Source: Calothrix sp. NIES-3974
GTDB taxonomy: Bacteria > Cyanobacteriota > Cyanobacteriia > Cyanobacteriales > Nostocaceae
Assembly: GCF_002368395.1 (NCBI RefSeq)
Contig: NZ_AP018254.1
Coordinates: 3,162,001-3,226,000, forward strand
Length of the DNA: 64,000 nt
Reading direction: 5' to 3'
The translations under genes and the position numbers were made by a program. Positions 24,704 to 33,720 of this stretch are shown in pieces. Position 1 is the stretch's first letter. The number at the start of each line of letters is the position of its first letter. The notes under the pieces are model-generated. The model searched no databases. It was not told the DNA's origin and saw nothing but the letters and a program-made list of their open reading frames with translations.

Positions 24704-24874
24704 TCATTCCCCATTACCTTTCTCGTTCGCTTGGGAACGTCTTCTGCGACAGCGTTCAGAGCAGTATTTTACGTCATCCCAGCAATCAGCCCATTTTTTT
24801 CGCCATGTAAAAGGGCGATCGCATACGGGACATATTTTTGTTGGTAGGTCGGATTTTGAGCGTGTACGTCCCAT
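24704..24874 (-). CDS. DUF2256 zinc-ribbon-like small protein
   Basis: A 56-aa protein translated from the minus strand. It contains ICPVCDRPFTWRKKWADCWD followed by DVKYCSERCRRRRSQ, the hallmark of the DUF2256 family. Cys15 and Cys18, together with Cys31, Cys38 and Cys42, suggest one zinc site. The basic C-terminus could contact nucleic acid. Function is unknown. Start at the ATG at 24874. It converges on the gene at 24076, and a decayed relative lies on the other side of that gene. Confidence 0.85.
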   Translation of the reverse strand: MGRTRSKSDLPTKICPVCDRPFTWRKKWADCWDDVKYCSERCRRRRSQANEKGNGE

Positions 24875-25031
24875 ATATAAAGTAAATGTCTAGATTTATC
24901 GAGAATTTAGATCCTGGTGTTTGCGATTTTGGTATTTACTCCTACATTAAAGATAGGATTAATCTTACAGTTCTGGCAATTTTGCTGTTGAAGTAGATTA
25001 ATTGGTCGTCGCTGTTGTCACCCGTGCTGCT

Positions 25032-26915
25032 ATGAAAGGTAGATGGAAGTCTTGGTTCCTTGCACTCACTTGGTTGCTGTTGTCGATGGGAACGTCGATT
25101 TTAGTTGTCTTGACGCAAGTGCGGGTTTCACCTGCGCTGGAATCTGTTCCCTCTATGGGTGGGGAAGTTGGGATGGAAAGTAGTTCCCCGTCGGATCTAT
25201 CGGATTTAAAAACAGCTTCCCATGAAGGTTTGTACACAACCAAATCTGAAAATAATAGCTCATTCCCACTCCCCACTCCCCATTCCCCACCCCCTATTTA
25301 CAAGCAAGGAAAAAATCCAAATATCTCTACTGGTAATGCGGAGGTAACAGTTAATCACCAATTTCCCACGCCTTTAGTTGTCAGTGAAGATATTCAGATT
25401 AAAACAGAACCAACCACGGATAATCAAGCCACGGAAGCCAAAAATCCCGAAAATAAACCATCAGAAACGAAAGAACCGGAAAATCCCGAAACTTCAGTGA
25501 GTGGAAGTCAAGAGGAAGGCAATCCCCTCACACCGGAGGAAATTGCACGAAGAGAGCAGTTTATTGCTGCTGACAAGCTATTTTTAGCAGGAAATGTCGC
25601 AGAAGCAGAAAAAATCTACCGTCAGTTGAAAGAACCTTTTGCTAACACCACTGCAACGGTGGAAAATCGTCAACCAGCAATTACCGACCCAGAACAATTA
25701 CCACCACGGGGTAGGGTATATTGGCGAGAAGCGGAAGCGGGAATGGCTGCAAAATTACAAACCCGCGTTTTAATACCCCTCAAGTTGTTGGTGGAAGAAG
25801 TTCCCGAATTTATTCCTGGTTATATTCGTTACGCTCAAGCACTACGGGAATACGGTCAGGAAAAAGAAGCACTGCGTATCCTAGAACAGGGAACCACCCG
25901 ATATCCCCAGCAACCGGAATTAGTGAAAGCACGGGTAGAAGCCCTAGCAAGTGCGAAAAAATACATGGAAGCTTCCCTTGCAGCCCGTCAATATGCGATT
26001 TTGTATCCCCAAGACCCCCTTGCACCGGAATTCATCCAATTAGCGGACGATAACCTCAGACGGTATAAATCCCACATTCGTCGTGAAATTCGCGGAAATG
26101 CGATCGCCAACATCATCACTGGTGCTATTGGCTATGCAGTGACGGGAAGTTTACTGGGTCCATTTTCGGCGTTAGATTCCACCTTACTGTTGCTCCAAGG
26201 GGAAGAATCCATCGGTGAATCGGTTGCAAAACAGGCTCAAAGACAACTTAACCTGGTCAAAGATGAAACAGTGGTCAACTATGTCAACGAAATTGGTCAA
26301 AAATTAGCCCAAGTAGCCGGACGCAAAGAATTTAAATACGAGTTTTTCGTCCTTCCCGAACCGGAACTTAACGCCTTTGCCCTGCCAGGGGGTAAAATTT
26401 TTATTAATGCTGGAGCCATTGATAAAGCCAATTCCGAAGCCGAATTAGCTGGACTTATCGGTCATGAACTAGCCCACGTTGTCCTCTCCCACGGATTTCA
26501 ACTCGTCACTCAAGGTAACTTAATCTCGAATTTAACTCAGTATTTACCACTAGGAGGAACCGTCGGACAATTATTTTCCCTCTCCTACAGTCGGGACATG
26601 GAACGACAAGCTGACGTACTCGGTACCAGATTAATTGTCGCTTCAGGTTACGCAGCCGATGGTCTACGCAACCTGATGGCAACCCTAGAAAAAGAACAAA
26701 AAAACACACCCCCAGAATGGGCATCATCCCACCCTGGAGGACGCGATCGCGTGAAGTATTTAGAGGCAATGATTGTAGAAAACGGTTACAACCGTTATGG
26801 CTACGAGGGTGTAAAAAAACACATAGAAGTCCAGACTAAAGTCAAAGAAATCATCAAACAAACCAAAGCCTGTCGCAAAGACCGCAAGAAGTGTCCGAAG
26901 AAGGAGCGGGAGTAG
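25032..26915 (+). CDS. M48 family zinc metalloprotease with TPR-like region
   Basis: A 627-aa exported or membrane-anchored peptidase. The N-terminal hydrophobic segment WFLALTWLLLSMGTSILVVL supports the ATG at 25032; a TTG 30 bases upstream is weaker. A low-complexity linker (Pro/Glu/Ser/Thr, about residues 35-170) contains SFPLPTPHSPPP, encoded by a CACTCCC heptamer tract (25258-25302). Tetratricopeptide-like helices span about 180-350. The catalytic HELAH is at residues 478-482 within GLIGHELAHVVLSHG, and the third zinc ligand is likely in SRDMERQADVLG. This is a BepA/Oma1-like M48 protease arrangement, with TPRs before rather than after the catalytic domain. A role in envelope protein quality control is inferred from the family. 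Confidence 0.87.
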   Translation: MKGRWKSWFLALTWLLLSMGTSILVVLTQVRVSPALESVPSMGGEVGMESSSPSDLSDLKTASHEGLYTTKSENNSSFPLPTPHSPPPIYKQGKNPNISTGNAEVTVNHQFPTPLVVSEDIQIKTEPTTDNQATEAKNPENKPSETKEPENPETSVSGSQEEGNPLTPEEIARREQFIAADKLFLAGNVAEAEKIYRQLKEPFANTTATVENRQPAITDPEQLPPRGRVYWREAEAGMAAKLQTRVLIPLKLLVEEVPEFIPGYIRYAQALREYGQEKEALRILEQGTTRYPQQPELVKARVEALASAKKYMEASLAARQYAILYPQDPLAPEFIQLADDNLRRYKSHIRREIRGNAIANIITGAIGYAVTGSLLGPFSALDSTLLLLQGEESIGESVAKQAQRQLNLVKDETVVNYVNEIGQKLAQVAGRKEFKYEFFVLPEPELNAFALPGGKIFINAGAIDKANSEAELAGLIGHELAHVVLSHGFQLVTQGNLISNLTQYLPLGGTVGQLFSLSYSRDMERQADVLGTRLIVASGYAADGLRNLMATLEKEQKNTPPEWASSHPGGRDRVKYLEAMIVENGYNRYGYEGVKKHIEVQTKVKEIIKQTKACRKDRKKCPKKERE

Positions 26916-26954
26916 AAGATGCACACCGTCACACTAAATCGAGAACCACAAAGT

Positions 26955-27160
26955 GTAAAACTTTAGCATGGCGTTCTCAAATTTGTGGAATTGAGCGACT
27001 AGCAACAGCAGAATCATTTGCGCTTTGTACCCCTACAGGTTCTGGTAAAACAAGGATAGCTGAACTAGCTATTCTACAAAGGCGACCTGATTTTTTAAAT
27101 ACCTATGACTTTACACTAGATGTGGAAAGTCGAATTGTTTCGTCAAAAGTTTATGTTTGA
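26955..27160 (+). pseudogene. Remnant of a DEAD/DEAH-type helicase
   Basis: In one frame the region encodes WRSQICGIERLATAESFALC immediately followed by TPTGSGKTRIAELAILQ, a good match to the start of a superfamily 2 helicase including the Walker A motif. It is then joined to unrelated sequence and stops at 27160. No helicase motifs II-VI follow. A further short open stretch, 27168-27250, ending QFLGDRYPAYDFKRQGNPVLS then stop, may be another decayed fragment. The remaining DNA to 27479 holds heptamers and the promoter region of the next gene. Confidence 0.5.
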
Positions 27161-27479
27161 CTTTTAATGCAATAATACAAGCTCAGTTTTTAGGCGATCG
27201 CTATCCAGCATACGATTTTAAACGACAAGGAAACCCAGTATTAAGTTAATTTTTGCACTATTTCTTGATCAATAACGAGGTTCTGATCGATTGTTCTTTC
27301 AAATATTATCTCAAAGCCCCTTGAAAACTGCGATACAGACTTAAACTGTAAACAATAGGAAGTCGTTTTTCCCACTCCCGACTCCCGACTCACTTTCAAG
27401 GAGGAAATGAATCAAAATCTGAGAAATTTCGTCAACCAGCCTAAATAGACCCTAGTGTTCTTACAGAGAGCGTATATCT

Positions 27480-28241
27480 ATGGCACAACCCATAAAATTA
27501 TTGGTATTAGGCGGTTTAAGTTTATCACTATTAGTTGGTAATGCTGCCTTAGCCCAATCCAATGACGATTTTGTCGTCCCGACGGGGGGAAATTCTTCCA
27601 CACTTCCCACCGGTACAACCAATCCATCCACAGGTTCTACGGTACAAACTGCGGAGCGATTCACCTGTCAGTTCCATAACGGTCAATACACAGTTATGTA
27701 CCAACCCCGTAGCCAACCGGGTCAATTTTTCCCTTGGGCTACTCCCCGCGCATTAGGTGGTGGTTGGGATGCCCAAAGACGTTGTTTGACCATAGCCCAA
27801 CGTTTAGAATTATATCGTCCCGATGGATTATTAGAACTACAAACCGCCGTTGAAAATCGTCACAATATCCTGTGTGTCACGACGGAAGCAAATCCCAGTT
27901 GTCGGATTGTCCTCACGGTTCCACCCGACAGAGACCCGTTTATTGTTCGTAACAGCGTATTTGAGAATCTAGTTACTGCCGACAGTGGTCAACAAACCTT
28001 TGGTGTCAATACCTATACTACGAGTGGTAATCAAGTAGAGAATATCTACAACATGGGTCGGTCTATTCTTGGAGGAAGAAGACCGCAAGCATCTAATTCC
28101 AGAACTGCAATTAACCTCAAACCCTATCTAGCACGGGAAGATGGTGGTACGGCTACAGGTCTACGTAATGCTGTTAGATTACAACCCAATCAGACTCGAC
28201 CCCAATCTGCGACCAAATTGAAACCAGGTAATTTCCGGTAG
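27480..28241 (+). CDS. COP23 domain secreted protein
   Basis: A 253-aa exported protein. The signal peptide LLVLGGLSLSLLVGNAALAQ ends near residue 26. After a Thr/Ser/Gly linker, residues about 60-190 form a COP23 domain (FTCQFHNGQYTVMYQPRSQPG, WATPRALGGGWDAQRRCLTIAQRLE, ILCVTTEANPSCRIVLTVPP), with conserved cysteines that could pair outside the cytoplasm. COP23 was described as a circadian oscillating membrane protein in cyanobacteria; its biochemical role is unknown. The basic, Asn-rich C-terminal 60 residues lie outside the domain. Confidence 0.85.
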   Translation: MAQPIKLLVLGGLSLSLLVGNAALAQSNDDFVVPTGGNSSTLPTGTTNPSTGSTVQTAERFTCQFHNGQYTVMYQPRSQPGQFFPWATPRALGGGWDAQRRCLTIAQRLELYRPDGLLELQTAVENRHNILCVTTEANPSCRIVLTVPPDRDPFIVRNSVFENLVTADSGQQTFGVNTYTTSGNQVENIYNMGRSILGGRRPQASNSRTAINLKPYLAREDGGTATGLRNAVRLQPNQTRPQSATKLKPGNFR

Positions 28242-28438
28242 TTTTTCACACACTCAGAGAAAACCGAGGGAGCTTCCGAAGTTAGGAATACAAAGTAACC
28301 AATTATTTTTGGAGCTTTGCTAGGGTGGCATTAGAGCTATTATGACCATCTCTAGCATCGGCACGAATTCAAACTACAAGTGCCTGAAATCCCTGAAAAT
28401 CAGGCAAATCATAGACTGTGTTCAAAACCGAGCGCACC

Positions 28439-28720
28439 ATGTACAAAAGAGCCAAATTTACGTCTAATGGGATGACAGTATTCGATTGGGGTAAAAAAGT
28501 TTTTTTGATAGTTTTGCGATATCCTTATCTCTGGTGGTTCCCTATATTGATAGCATTTTTACTACACAGAAATTTTATTGGTTTAGAACCAGTAAAGCAA
28601 AACACCAAGAGCGTATCGCATCAAAAACTACCAAAATCATTCAAATTTGACTGGAATTTTGGTCTTGATATGCATCTTGAGGAAATTTCTGCGAGTAAAC
28701 CAACGGTAACAACACACTGA
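28439..28720 (+). CDS. Small single-pass membrane protein
   Basis: A 93-aa frame from the ATG at 28439 (a GTG 21 bases upstream is possible). It has one hydrophobic segment (VFLIVLRYPYLWWFPILIAFLL, about residues 24-45) between a basic N-terminus and a hydrophilic tail. I recognise no family. It ends 20 bases before the DUF427 gene on the same strand, which supports cotranscription and that it is real. Confidence 0.5.
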   Translation: MYKRAKFTSNGMTVFDWGKKVFLIVLRYPYLWWFPILIAFLLHRNFIGLEPVKQNTKSVSHQKLPKSFKFDWNFGLDMHLEEISASKPTVTTH

Positions 28721-28740
28721 TAAAAGGTAAATCTACCAGT

Positions 28741-29235
28741 ATGCGACCGCAGCGTATCGAACCACAACCAGGACAAGAATCTGTATGGGATTATCCCCGT
28801 CCACCGAAACTAGAACCAACTAGTAAACACATTCAAATTATTTTTAATGGGGAAGTGATTGCCGATACGACTAATGCCATACGGGTACTGGAAACTAGCC
28901 ATCCCCCCTCCTATTATATTCCTCCGGCAGATATTAAGATGGAGTATTTAATCGCAACCCCCCAATCCAGTTTTTGCGAATGGAAAGGTCGAGCGGGATA
29001 TTACACGATCCGGGTTGGAGACAAAGAGGTACAAAATGCTGGTTGGTTTTATCCGAATCCCACACCACCTTTTGCGGCAATTCAAAACCATGTTGCTTTC
29101 TATGCCCATGTCATGGATGCATGTTATGTTGATGGTGAGTTAGTTACACCCCAACCAGGAAATTTTTACGGTGGTTGGATTACTAAAGATATTGTTGGCC
29201 CATTTAAAGGTGTTCCCGGTAGCTGGGGTTGGTAG
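28741..29235 (+). CDS. DUF427 family protein
   Basis: A 164-aa soluble protein of the DUF427 family, recognised by IIFNGEVIADTTNAIRVLET, YYIPPADIKMEYL, FCEWKGRAGYYTI and the ending HVAFYAHVMDACYVDGE plus PQPGNFYGGWIT. The family forms a small beta-rich fold of unknown function, common in cyanobacteria and actinobacteria. Its start is at an ATG just after the preceding small membrane protein. Confidence 0.88.
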   Translation: MRPQRIEPQPGQESVWDYPRPPKLEPTSKHIQIIFNGEVIADTTNAIRVLETSHPPSYYIPPADIKMEYLIATPQSSFCEWKGRAGYYTIRVGDKEVQNAGWFYPNPTPPFAAIQNHVAFYAHVMDACYVDGELVTPQPGNFYGGWITKDIVGPFKGVPGSWGW

Positions 29236-29700
29236 ATTTTGAGGAGTAACCCGCATTTCCCACAAAACCCTAAAATTCCCAGGGAGTAGGGAGTAGAAGG
29301 AAAATGAATTCGTTTATCTCGTCCCTATGCTCCGCGTGGGGACGCATTCCACCAGGGCTACTGCCTCTACATTCTTCAACCCAACCTAACCAATAATCAG
29401 GCTTTTAAGTCTAACTGAACTGTATTGTACTATAAAGGTGCTATACCCGCAGGGTTGTCATAGACTAGCGCTACTACGTGCCTTTCTTTACTCATCAAAA
29501 TTGATGGGACAGACCACTAGGGAGGAATTAGGTTATGCTGTAATCCTTAAACATTATGGCTATTTCCTACTCATACCGATTCAAAAAATGTTTACAACAC
29601 ATTCAGAACAAGACAAGAGACGTAGCATTGCTACCTCTCTTCAACATTGATCTGTATGATCTGTATTGATCTGTCGCCTTCTTTTTTCAAATAGGTATCA
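29236..29700. other. Intergenic region with repeat pieces
   Basis: Starts with GCATTTCCCACAAAACCCTAAAA, shared with 11417-11450, followed by GGGAGTA heptamers and ATGCTCCGCGTGGGG (29327-29341), a piece of the repeat at 37121, 37272 and 55734. No convincing gene was seen in the remainder. Confidence 0.5.
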
Positions 29701-30210
29701 CTACTCCCTCCTCCCCTTCCAATCAGCCAACAAATGTACATCCGATTGATCAACAGACTGACTTAACTGCAAAATTGATAAACCGGAAACAGGTTCAATC
29801 CAATCGGGAGCGATTTCGGCTAGGGGAACCAAAACAAAAGCGCGATCGCCCATACGGGGATGGGGAACTTCCAGGTTCGGTGTCTGAATGATTTGGTTGT
29901 CGTATAGTAGTAAATCTAAATCTAGGGTTCTAGCTCCCCATTTTTCAGTACGAACTCGGCCAAATTTATTTTCAATTTTTAACAAAGTTTCTAGAAGCAT
30001 CAGTGGTATCATCTGTACTTGAAGAATGGCACAAGCGTTCACATAGTCGGGTTGAACTGGACCAACGGCTTTGGTACGATACCAGCTGGATACTTTTTCC
30101 AACTCGATTCCCGGAGTTTCGGCAAGGGTGGTAACGGCTTGGTGCAGTATATCTAAGGAATCACCTAAATTGCTGCCGAGAGCGATCGCTGCTGTTACTG
30201 GGAAACTCAT
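29701..30210 (-). CDS. folK: 2-amino-4-hydroxy-6-hydroxymethyldihydropteridine diphosphokinase
   Basis: HPPK, which transfers pyrophosphate from ATP to 6-hydroxymethyl-7,8-dihydropterin in folate synthesis. The 169 aa show ALGSNLGDSLDILHQAV at the start, then SSWYRTKAVGPVQPDYVNACAILQ, FGRVRTEKWGARTLDLDLLLYD and the ATP-site segment VPHPRMGDRAFVLVPLAEI. Length and motifs are standard. It is not next to other folate genes. Confidence 0.95.
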   Translation of the reverse strand: MSFPVTAAIALGSNLGDSLDILHQAVTTLAETPGIELEKVSSWYRTKAVGPVQPDYVNACAILQVQMIPLMLLETLLKIENKFGRVRTEKWGARTLDLDLLLYDNQIIQTPNLEVPHPRMGDRAFVLVPLAEIAPDWIEPVSGLSILQLSQSVDQSDVHLLADWKGRRE

Positions 30211-30432
30211 AGTACAAGTTTTGGATTGACTCCATCGGAAAATATTGGTTAAAGTTTAAATTTATCGATAAGTATTTAGCGGATACATACAGGTAAGTTC
30301 ATAATGTTATACTGATATCCGGTTTGCTTGCACGTAATTTTGATGGTTGGTTAAGATTACGTAGGAAGTCCTGATTGTGACTTGTGGAAGGTTGAGAGTT
30401 ATCCGATAACATTCAACAACCAAAATAAAATT

Positions 30433-30549
30433 AGGATCTACCCACTTGTGATGAGAAATCAGATGTTTGGGATTGCCTCCTTACAACCCTGCGGTCGATC
30501 CGCAACGCGTCTACGCAATGACGGTGTTACGTTGTCCTTCCCATAAGTC
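30433..30549. mobile_element. Degenerate copy of the AGGACTTAC MITE-like element
   Basis: Interior GAGAAATCAGATGTTTGG, GCGGTCGATCCGC and GCAATGACGGTGTTA match 38901-39021 closely. The ends, AGGATCTAC and ATAAGTC, are diverged. It lies between folK and the PBP gene in a 448-base gap that otherwise shows AT-rich DNA only. Confidence 0.6.
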
Positions 30550-30658
30550 GCTGTAAAATTTAGAGAAATTTTTCATAAGGTCAATCAGGATTATACAATT
30601 TACAAATTTAGAAATTCCCAGATATCAAGCCAAATGATGTTCGGATTGCAACTTCTTC

Positions 30659-33229
30659 GTGGTGCTGGAGCGAACTGTGGTTAAGTTTAACTCCTGGTTT
30701 CAAGATAAATCAGTTCCCATCACTGATCGGGATACCCAAAACGAAAATCCGGAATTTTCTACCAATACGGAGTTAATTCCAGATACTGATACTAATACTG
30801 GCGATACCGCAACTGATGATCAGCCTCCCCCATCAAAATCAGTATGGAAACGGATGGGGTCAGTATTATCCGCCGTCATCAACAAACTACCTGGTCATCC
30901 TAAACCCCTTTATCAACGCCGTTGGTTTTGGACATGGTTAGGCTTGGGGGGAAGTGCAGCCGCAATCTCCTACGGTATTTGGTCTATTGATCAACAATTA
31001 CCACCAACCGCCGAACTCAACAGTATTGCTCGCGAACAAACCCTGACCATTAAAGGCGCAGACGGTTCTATTCTCAGACAAACAGGACCTGCAACACGCG
31101 ATCGCCTATCAATTTCCCAAATCCCGGAAAAACTTCGTCAAGCCTTTATTGCCTCCGAAGACCGTCGCTTCACTCAGCATGATGGGGTTGATTATCAAGG
31201 TATTGTCCGTGCTGTGGTCAATAATGTCCGTTCCCAAGGTGTGGTGGAGGGTGGTAGTACCATCACCCAGCAACTTTCGCGAATTTTGTTTCTCAAACAA
31301 GAAAAAACCGTTGTCCGTAAACTTCGAGAAATCCGTCTGGCTCAAAAAATGGAGCGAGAACTCACTAAAGACGAAATTCTTGAACGCTATCTCAATCTGG
31401 TTTATTTAGGCGCGGGAGCCTACGGAGTTGCAGATGCCGCTTGGGTCTATTTTAGCAAAAGCGTTGACGAATTAACCCTAGCGGAAATGGCAACAATCGC
31501 TGGACTCGCTCCTGCACCCAGTATCTATGCTCCCGACCGCAACCCATCAGCTGCGAAAGTTCGACGGAATCTGGTGTTGCAGCGAATGCTAGAAGATGGT
31601 TACATCACCCCCAGTGAAAGGGAAGCCGCAGCTAGCGAAGAATTGGTGCTTAAACCCAGTTTACCAAAACGCACCCAAATCACAGCCCCCTACTTTACCA
31701 GCTACATCGAAAAAGAACTACCCAAATTAGTCCCCCAAGATGTTTTAGCTGCTGGAGGCTTAACCGTCGAAACCACCCTTGACCCGAAATGGCAAGAATA
31801 CGCTGAAGCCGCAGTCAATAAAACCATCCGTAACCGAGGACGTTGGGAACGCTTCCAACAAGGGGCATTAGTCTCCCTTAACCCCCGTACCGGTGAAATT
31901 AAAGCAATGGTCGGTGGCAAAGACTTTGATAAAAACCAATTTAACCGCGTCACCCAAGCCCAACGTCAACCCGGTTCCACCTTCAAAGCCTTTGTCTATG
32001 CAGCCGCGATCGCCAGTGGTCAAAGTCCCTATGACACCTATGTTGATGCTCCCTACGTGGTTGATGGTTATGAACCGAAAAACTTTGACGAGGGATTTCG
32101 CGGTAGCATGGATATCCGCAATGCCCTAACTAAATCCGTAAATATTATCGCCGTTAAAGCCTTGGTCAGAACCGGATTCAACCCGATAATCAAATTAGCT
32201 CAAGATATGGGGATTAAATCTACCCTCAAACCCACCTATTCCCTTGCCTTGGGTTCCAATGAGGTCAATTTACTAGAACTCACCAGCGCCTATGGCAGCT
32301 TCGCCAACGAAGGTTTACACACCGAAGCCCACGGTATCAGCAGAATTCTTAACCGTCAGGGAAATGTACTATGGCAAGCCCAGTATCAACCCAGACGGGT
32401 TCTCGACTCCGATAGTGCTGCCATTATGACCTGGATGCTGCGCAGTGTCGTCACCTCCGGAACCGGAAGTCCAGCTAGTCTAGATAGACGTGCTGTTGCT
32501 GGGAAAACAGGTACTACCGATAAAGCCCGCGACCTCTGGTTCGTTGGTTACATCCCTCAAGTAGTGACGGGGGTTTGGTTAGGAAACGATAACAATCGTC
32601 CCACCCACGGAAGTAGTGCCACAGCCGCCTATACTTGGCAGCAATTCATGTCCAAAGCAACAGCAGACCTGCCGATTGAGAAGTTTCCCGAATTACCCAA
32701 ACTCCAGGGACGTAAGGCTAGTATTAAAGCTGAACCGGTTAGACCCATACGCGTAGTAAATCGACCCATCTCCACAGACAATCAAGTTGACACTAACGAT
32801 GATGCGGAAGTGCCACGTCGTCGTCGCCGTCGTCGTCACGATAGCATCAATAGCGAAGTTAATGTTGAAGTTAACGAAAATCGTTCCAGTCGTCGTCGCC
32901 GTCGTCGTAATCAGCAATCAAGCGAAAATTCCTCGGTGACGGCGGAGGTGACGACAGAGCAAAATCAAAGACCTAGGAGACGGAGACGACGGATTGACCG
33001 CAATATGGATGATAGTAACCAGTCAAGTCAATCAAGCCAATCAACCGAGAATTCGTCACCCTCTCGCTCTCGTCGCCGTCGTCGCAATTCTAATCCAGAA
33101 TCCACCTCTCCCCAACCCCGTCGTCGTTCTTCCGCACCGGCATCTAGTGGTTCATCCTCCGGTACTGGTTCCTCAGAAGGTAGTTCTCCATCTTGGCGTG
33201 AACGCTTGCGTCCCAGTGGTGGGGAGTAA
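30659..33229 (+). CDS. Class A penicillin-binding protein with an arginine-rich tail
   Basis: A bifunctional peptidoglycan glycosyltransferase/transpeptidase, 856 aa, anchored by a helix near WLGLGGSAAAISYGIWSI. The glycosyltransferase (GT51) part has AFIASEDRRFTQHDGVDYQG, EGGSTITQQLSR and KILERYLNLVYLGAGAYGV-like segments. The transpeptidase has Ser440 in PGSTFK, a KSVN motif (SxN) and AGKTGTTD (KTG). From about residue 705 the protein ends in a tail of 150 aa with at least five clusters of four to seven arginines (RRRRRRR, RRRRRR, RRRRRR, RRRRR, RRR) separated by Ser/Asn/Glu stretches, encoded by CGTCGTCGCC-type repeats. The start is a GTG; nearby ATG codons are out of frame. It acts at the outer face of the plasma membrane. 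Confidence 0.9.
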   Translation: MVLERTVVKFNSWFQDKSVPITDRDTQNENPEFSTNTELIPDTDTNTGDTATDDQPPPSKSVWKRMGSVLSAVINKLPGHPKPLYQRRWFWTWLGLGGSAAAISYGIWSIDQQLPPTAELNSIAREQTLTIKGADGSILRQTGPATRDRLSISQIPEKLRQAFIASEDRRFTQHDGVDYQGIVRAVVNNVRSQGVVEGGSTITQQLSRILFLKQEKTVVRKLREIRLAQKMERELTKDEILERYLNLVYLGAGAYGVADAAWVYFSKSVDELTLAEMATIAGLAPAPSIYAPDRNPSAAKVRRNLVLQRMLEDGYITPSEREAAASEELVLKPSLPKRTQITAPYFTSYIEKELPKLVPQDVLAAGGLTVETTLDPKWQEYAEAAVNKTIRNRGRWERFQQGALVSLNPRTGEIKAMVGGKDFDKNQFNRVTQAQRQPGSTFKAFVYAAAIASGQSPYDTYVDAPYVVDGYEPKNFDEGFRGSMDIRNALTKSVNIIAVKALVRTGFNPIIKLAQDMGIKSTLKPTYSLALGSNEVNLLELTSAYGSFANEGLHTEAHGISRILNRQGNVLWQAQYQPRRVLDSDSAAIMTWMLRSVVTSGTGSPASLDRRAVAGKTGTTDKARDLWFVGYIPQVVTGVWLGNDNNRPTHGSSATAAYTWQQFMSKATADLPIEKFPELPKLQGRKASIKAEPVRPIRVVNRPISTDNQVDTNDDAEVPRRRRRRRHDSINSEVNVEVNENRSSRRRRRRNQQSSENSSVTAEVTTEQNQRPRRRRRRIDRNMDDSNQSSQSSQSTENSSPSRSRRRRRNSNPESTSPQPRRRSSAPASSGSSSGTGSSEGSSPSWRERLRPSGGE

Positions 33230-33240
33230 TGGTACTCGGA

Positions 33241-33720
33241 TTACTGAGGTTTTTTATCTGCTACCTTGGCTTCCACCTTGACATCTTTAATGCCTTGGAA
33301 TTTATAGTCCTTAACAGTGGGGGCAATTTTCTTCAATGTTTCTTCATTGGGAACTACACCAGAGATAGTTAAGACACCATCTTTGTTGCTGACCTGAAGT
33401 TGGCTATTGGGGAATTTCTCTTTCAAGCGATTGGCGACAATGGTTTCAACTCCGCTATTATTTTTAACAGTAGTTTTTGCTCCATCAACAGCATTCTTCA
33501 CTGTGGTTTTTGCGCCATCAGTAGTGTTTTTCACTGTTGTGGAAGCCTTATCTGCTGTATTTTTGACGGCATCAGCAGTTTTATCTGCGGTTTTCTTAAC
33601 TTGATTGACAGGAGATTCATTGGTTGTACCCGTGGAGTCAGCGTTATTGGTTCCTTGCTGACAACCAACAGTTCCAATGAGTAAAAATCCACCGATTAGA
33701 AATGGGATGATTTTGTTCAT
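33241..33720 (-). CDS. BON-domain lipoprotein with 11-residue repeats
   Basis: A 159-aa predicted lipoprotein: signal helix IIPFLIGGFLLIGTVGC with the lipobox Cys at residue 20. Residues about 45-90 carry four near-tandem 11-mers of the type KxxTTVKNxxD (ADAVKNTAD, STTVKNTTD, KTTVKNAVD, KTTVKNNSG), an amphipathic pattern seen in LEA-like and apolipoprotein-like helices. A BON domain follows (IVANRLKEKFPNSQLQVSNK, GVLTISGVVPNEETLKKI), which commonly binds membranes. It converges on the PBP gene only 11 bases away. A role in envelope stability or stress is inferred from the architecture. Confidence 0.82.
   Translation of the reverse strand: MNKIIPFLIGGFLLIGTVGCQQGTNNADSTGTTNESPVNQVKKTADKTADAVKNTADKASTTVKNTTDGAKTTVKNAVDGAKTTVKNNSGVETIVANRLKEKFPNSQLQVSNKDGVLTISGVVPNEETLKKIAPTVKDYKFQGIKDVKVEAKVADKKPQ

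Noticed and set aside
29438-29650. 70-codon plus-strand frame
   Set aside because: No motif, no upstream ribosome site, and it lies in repeat-containing intergenic DNA.
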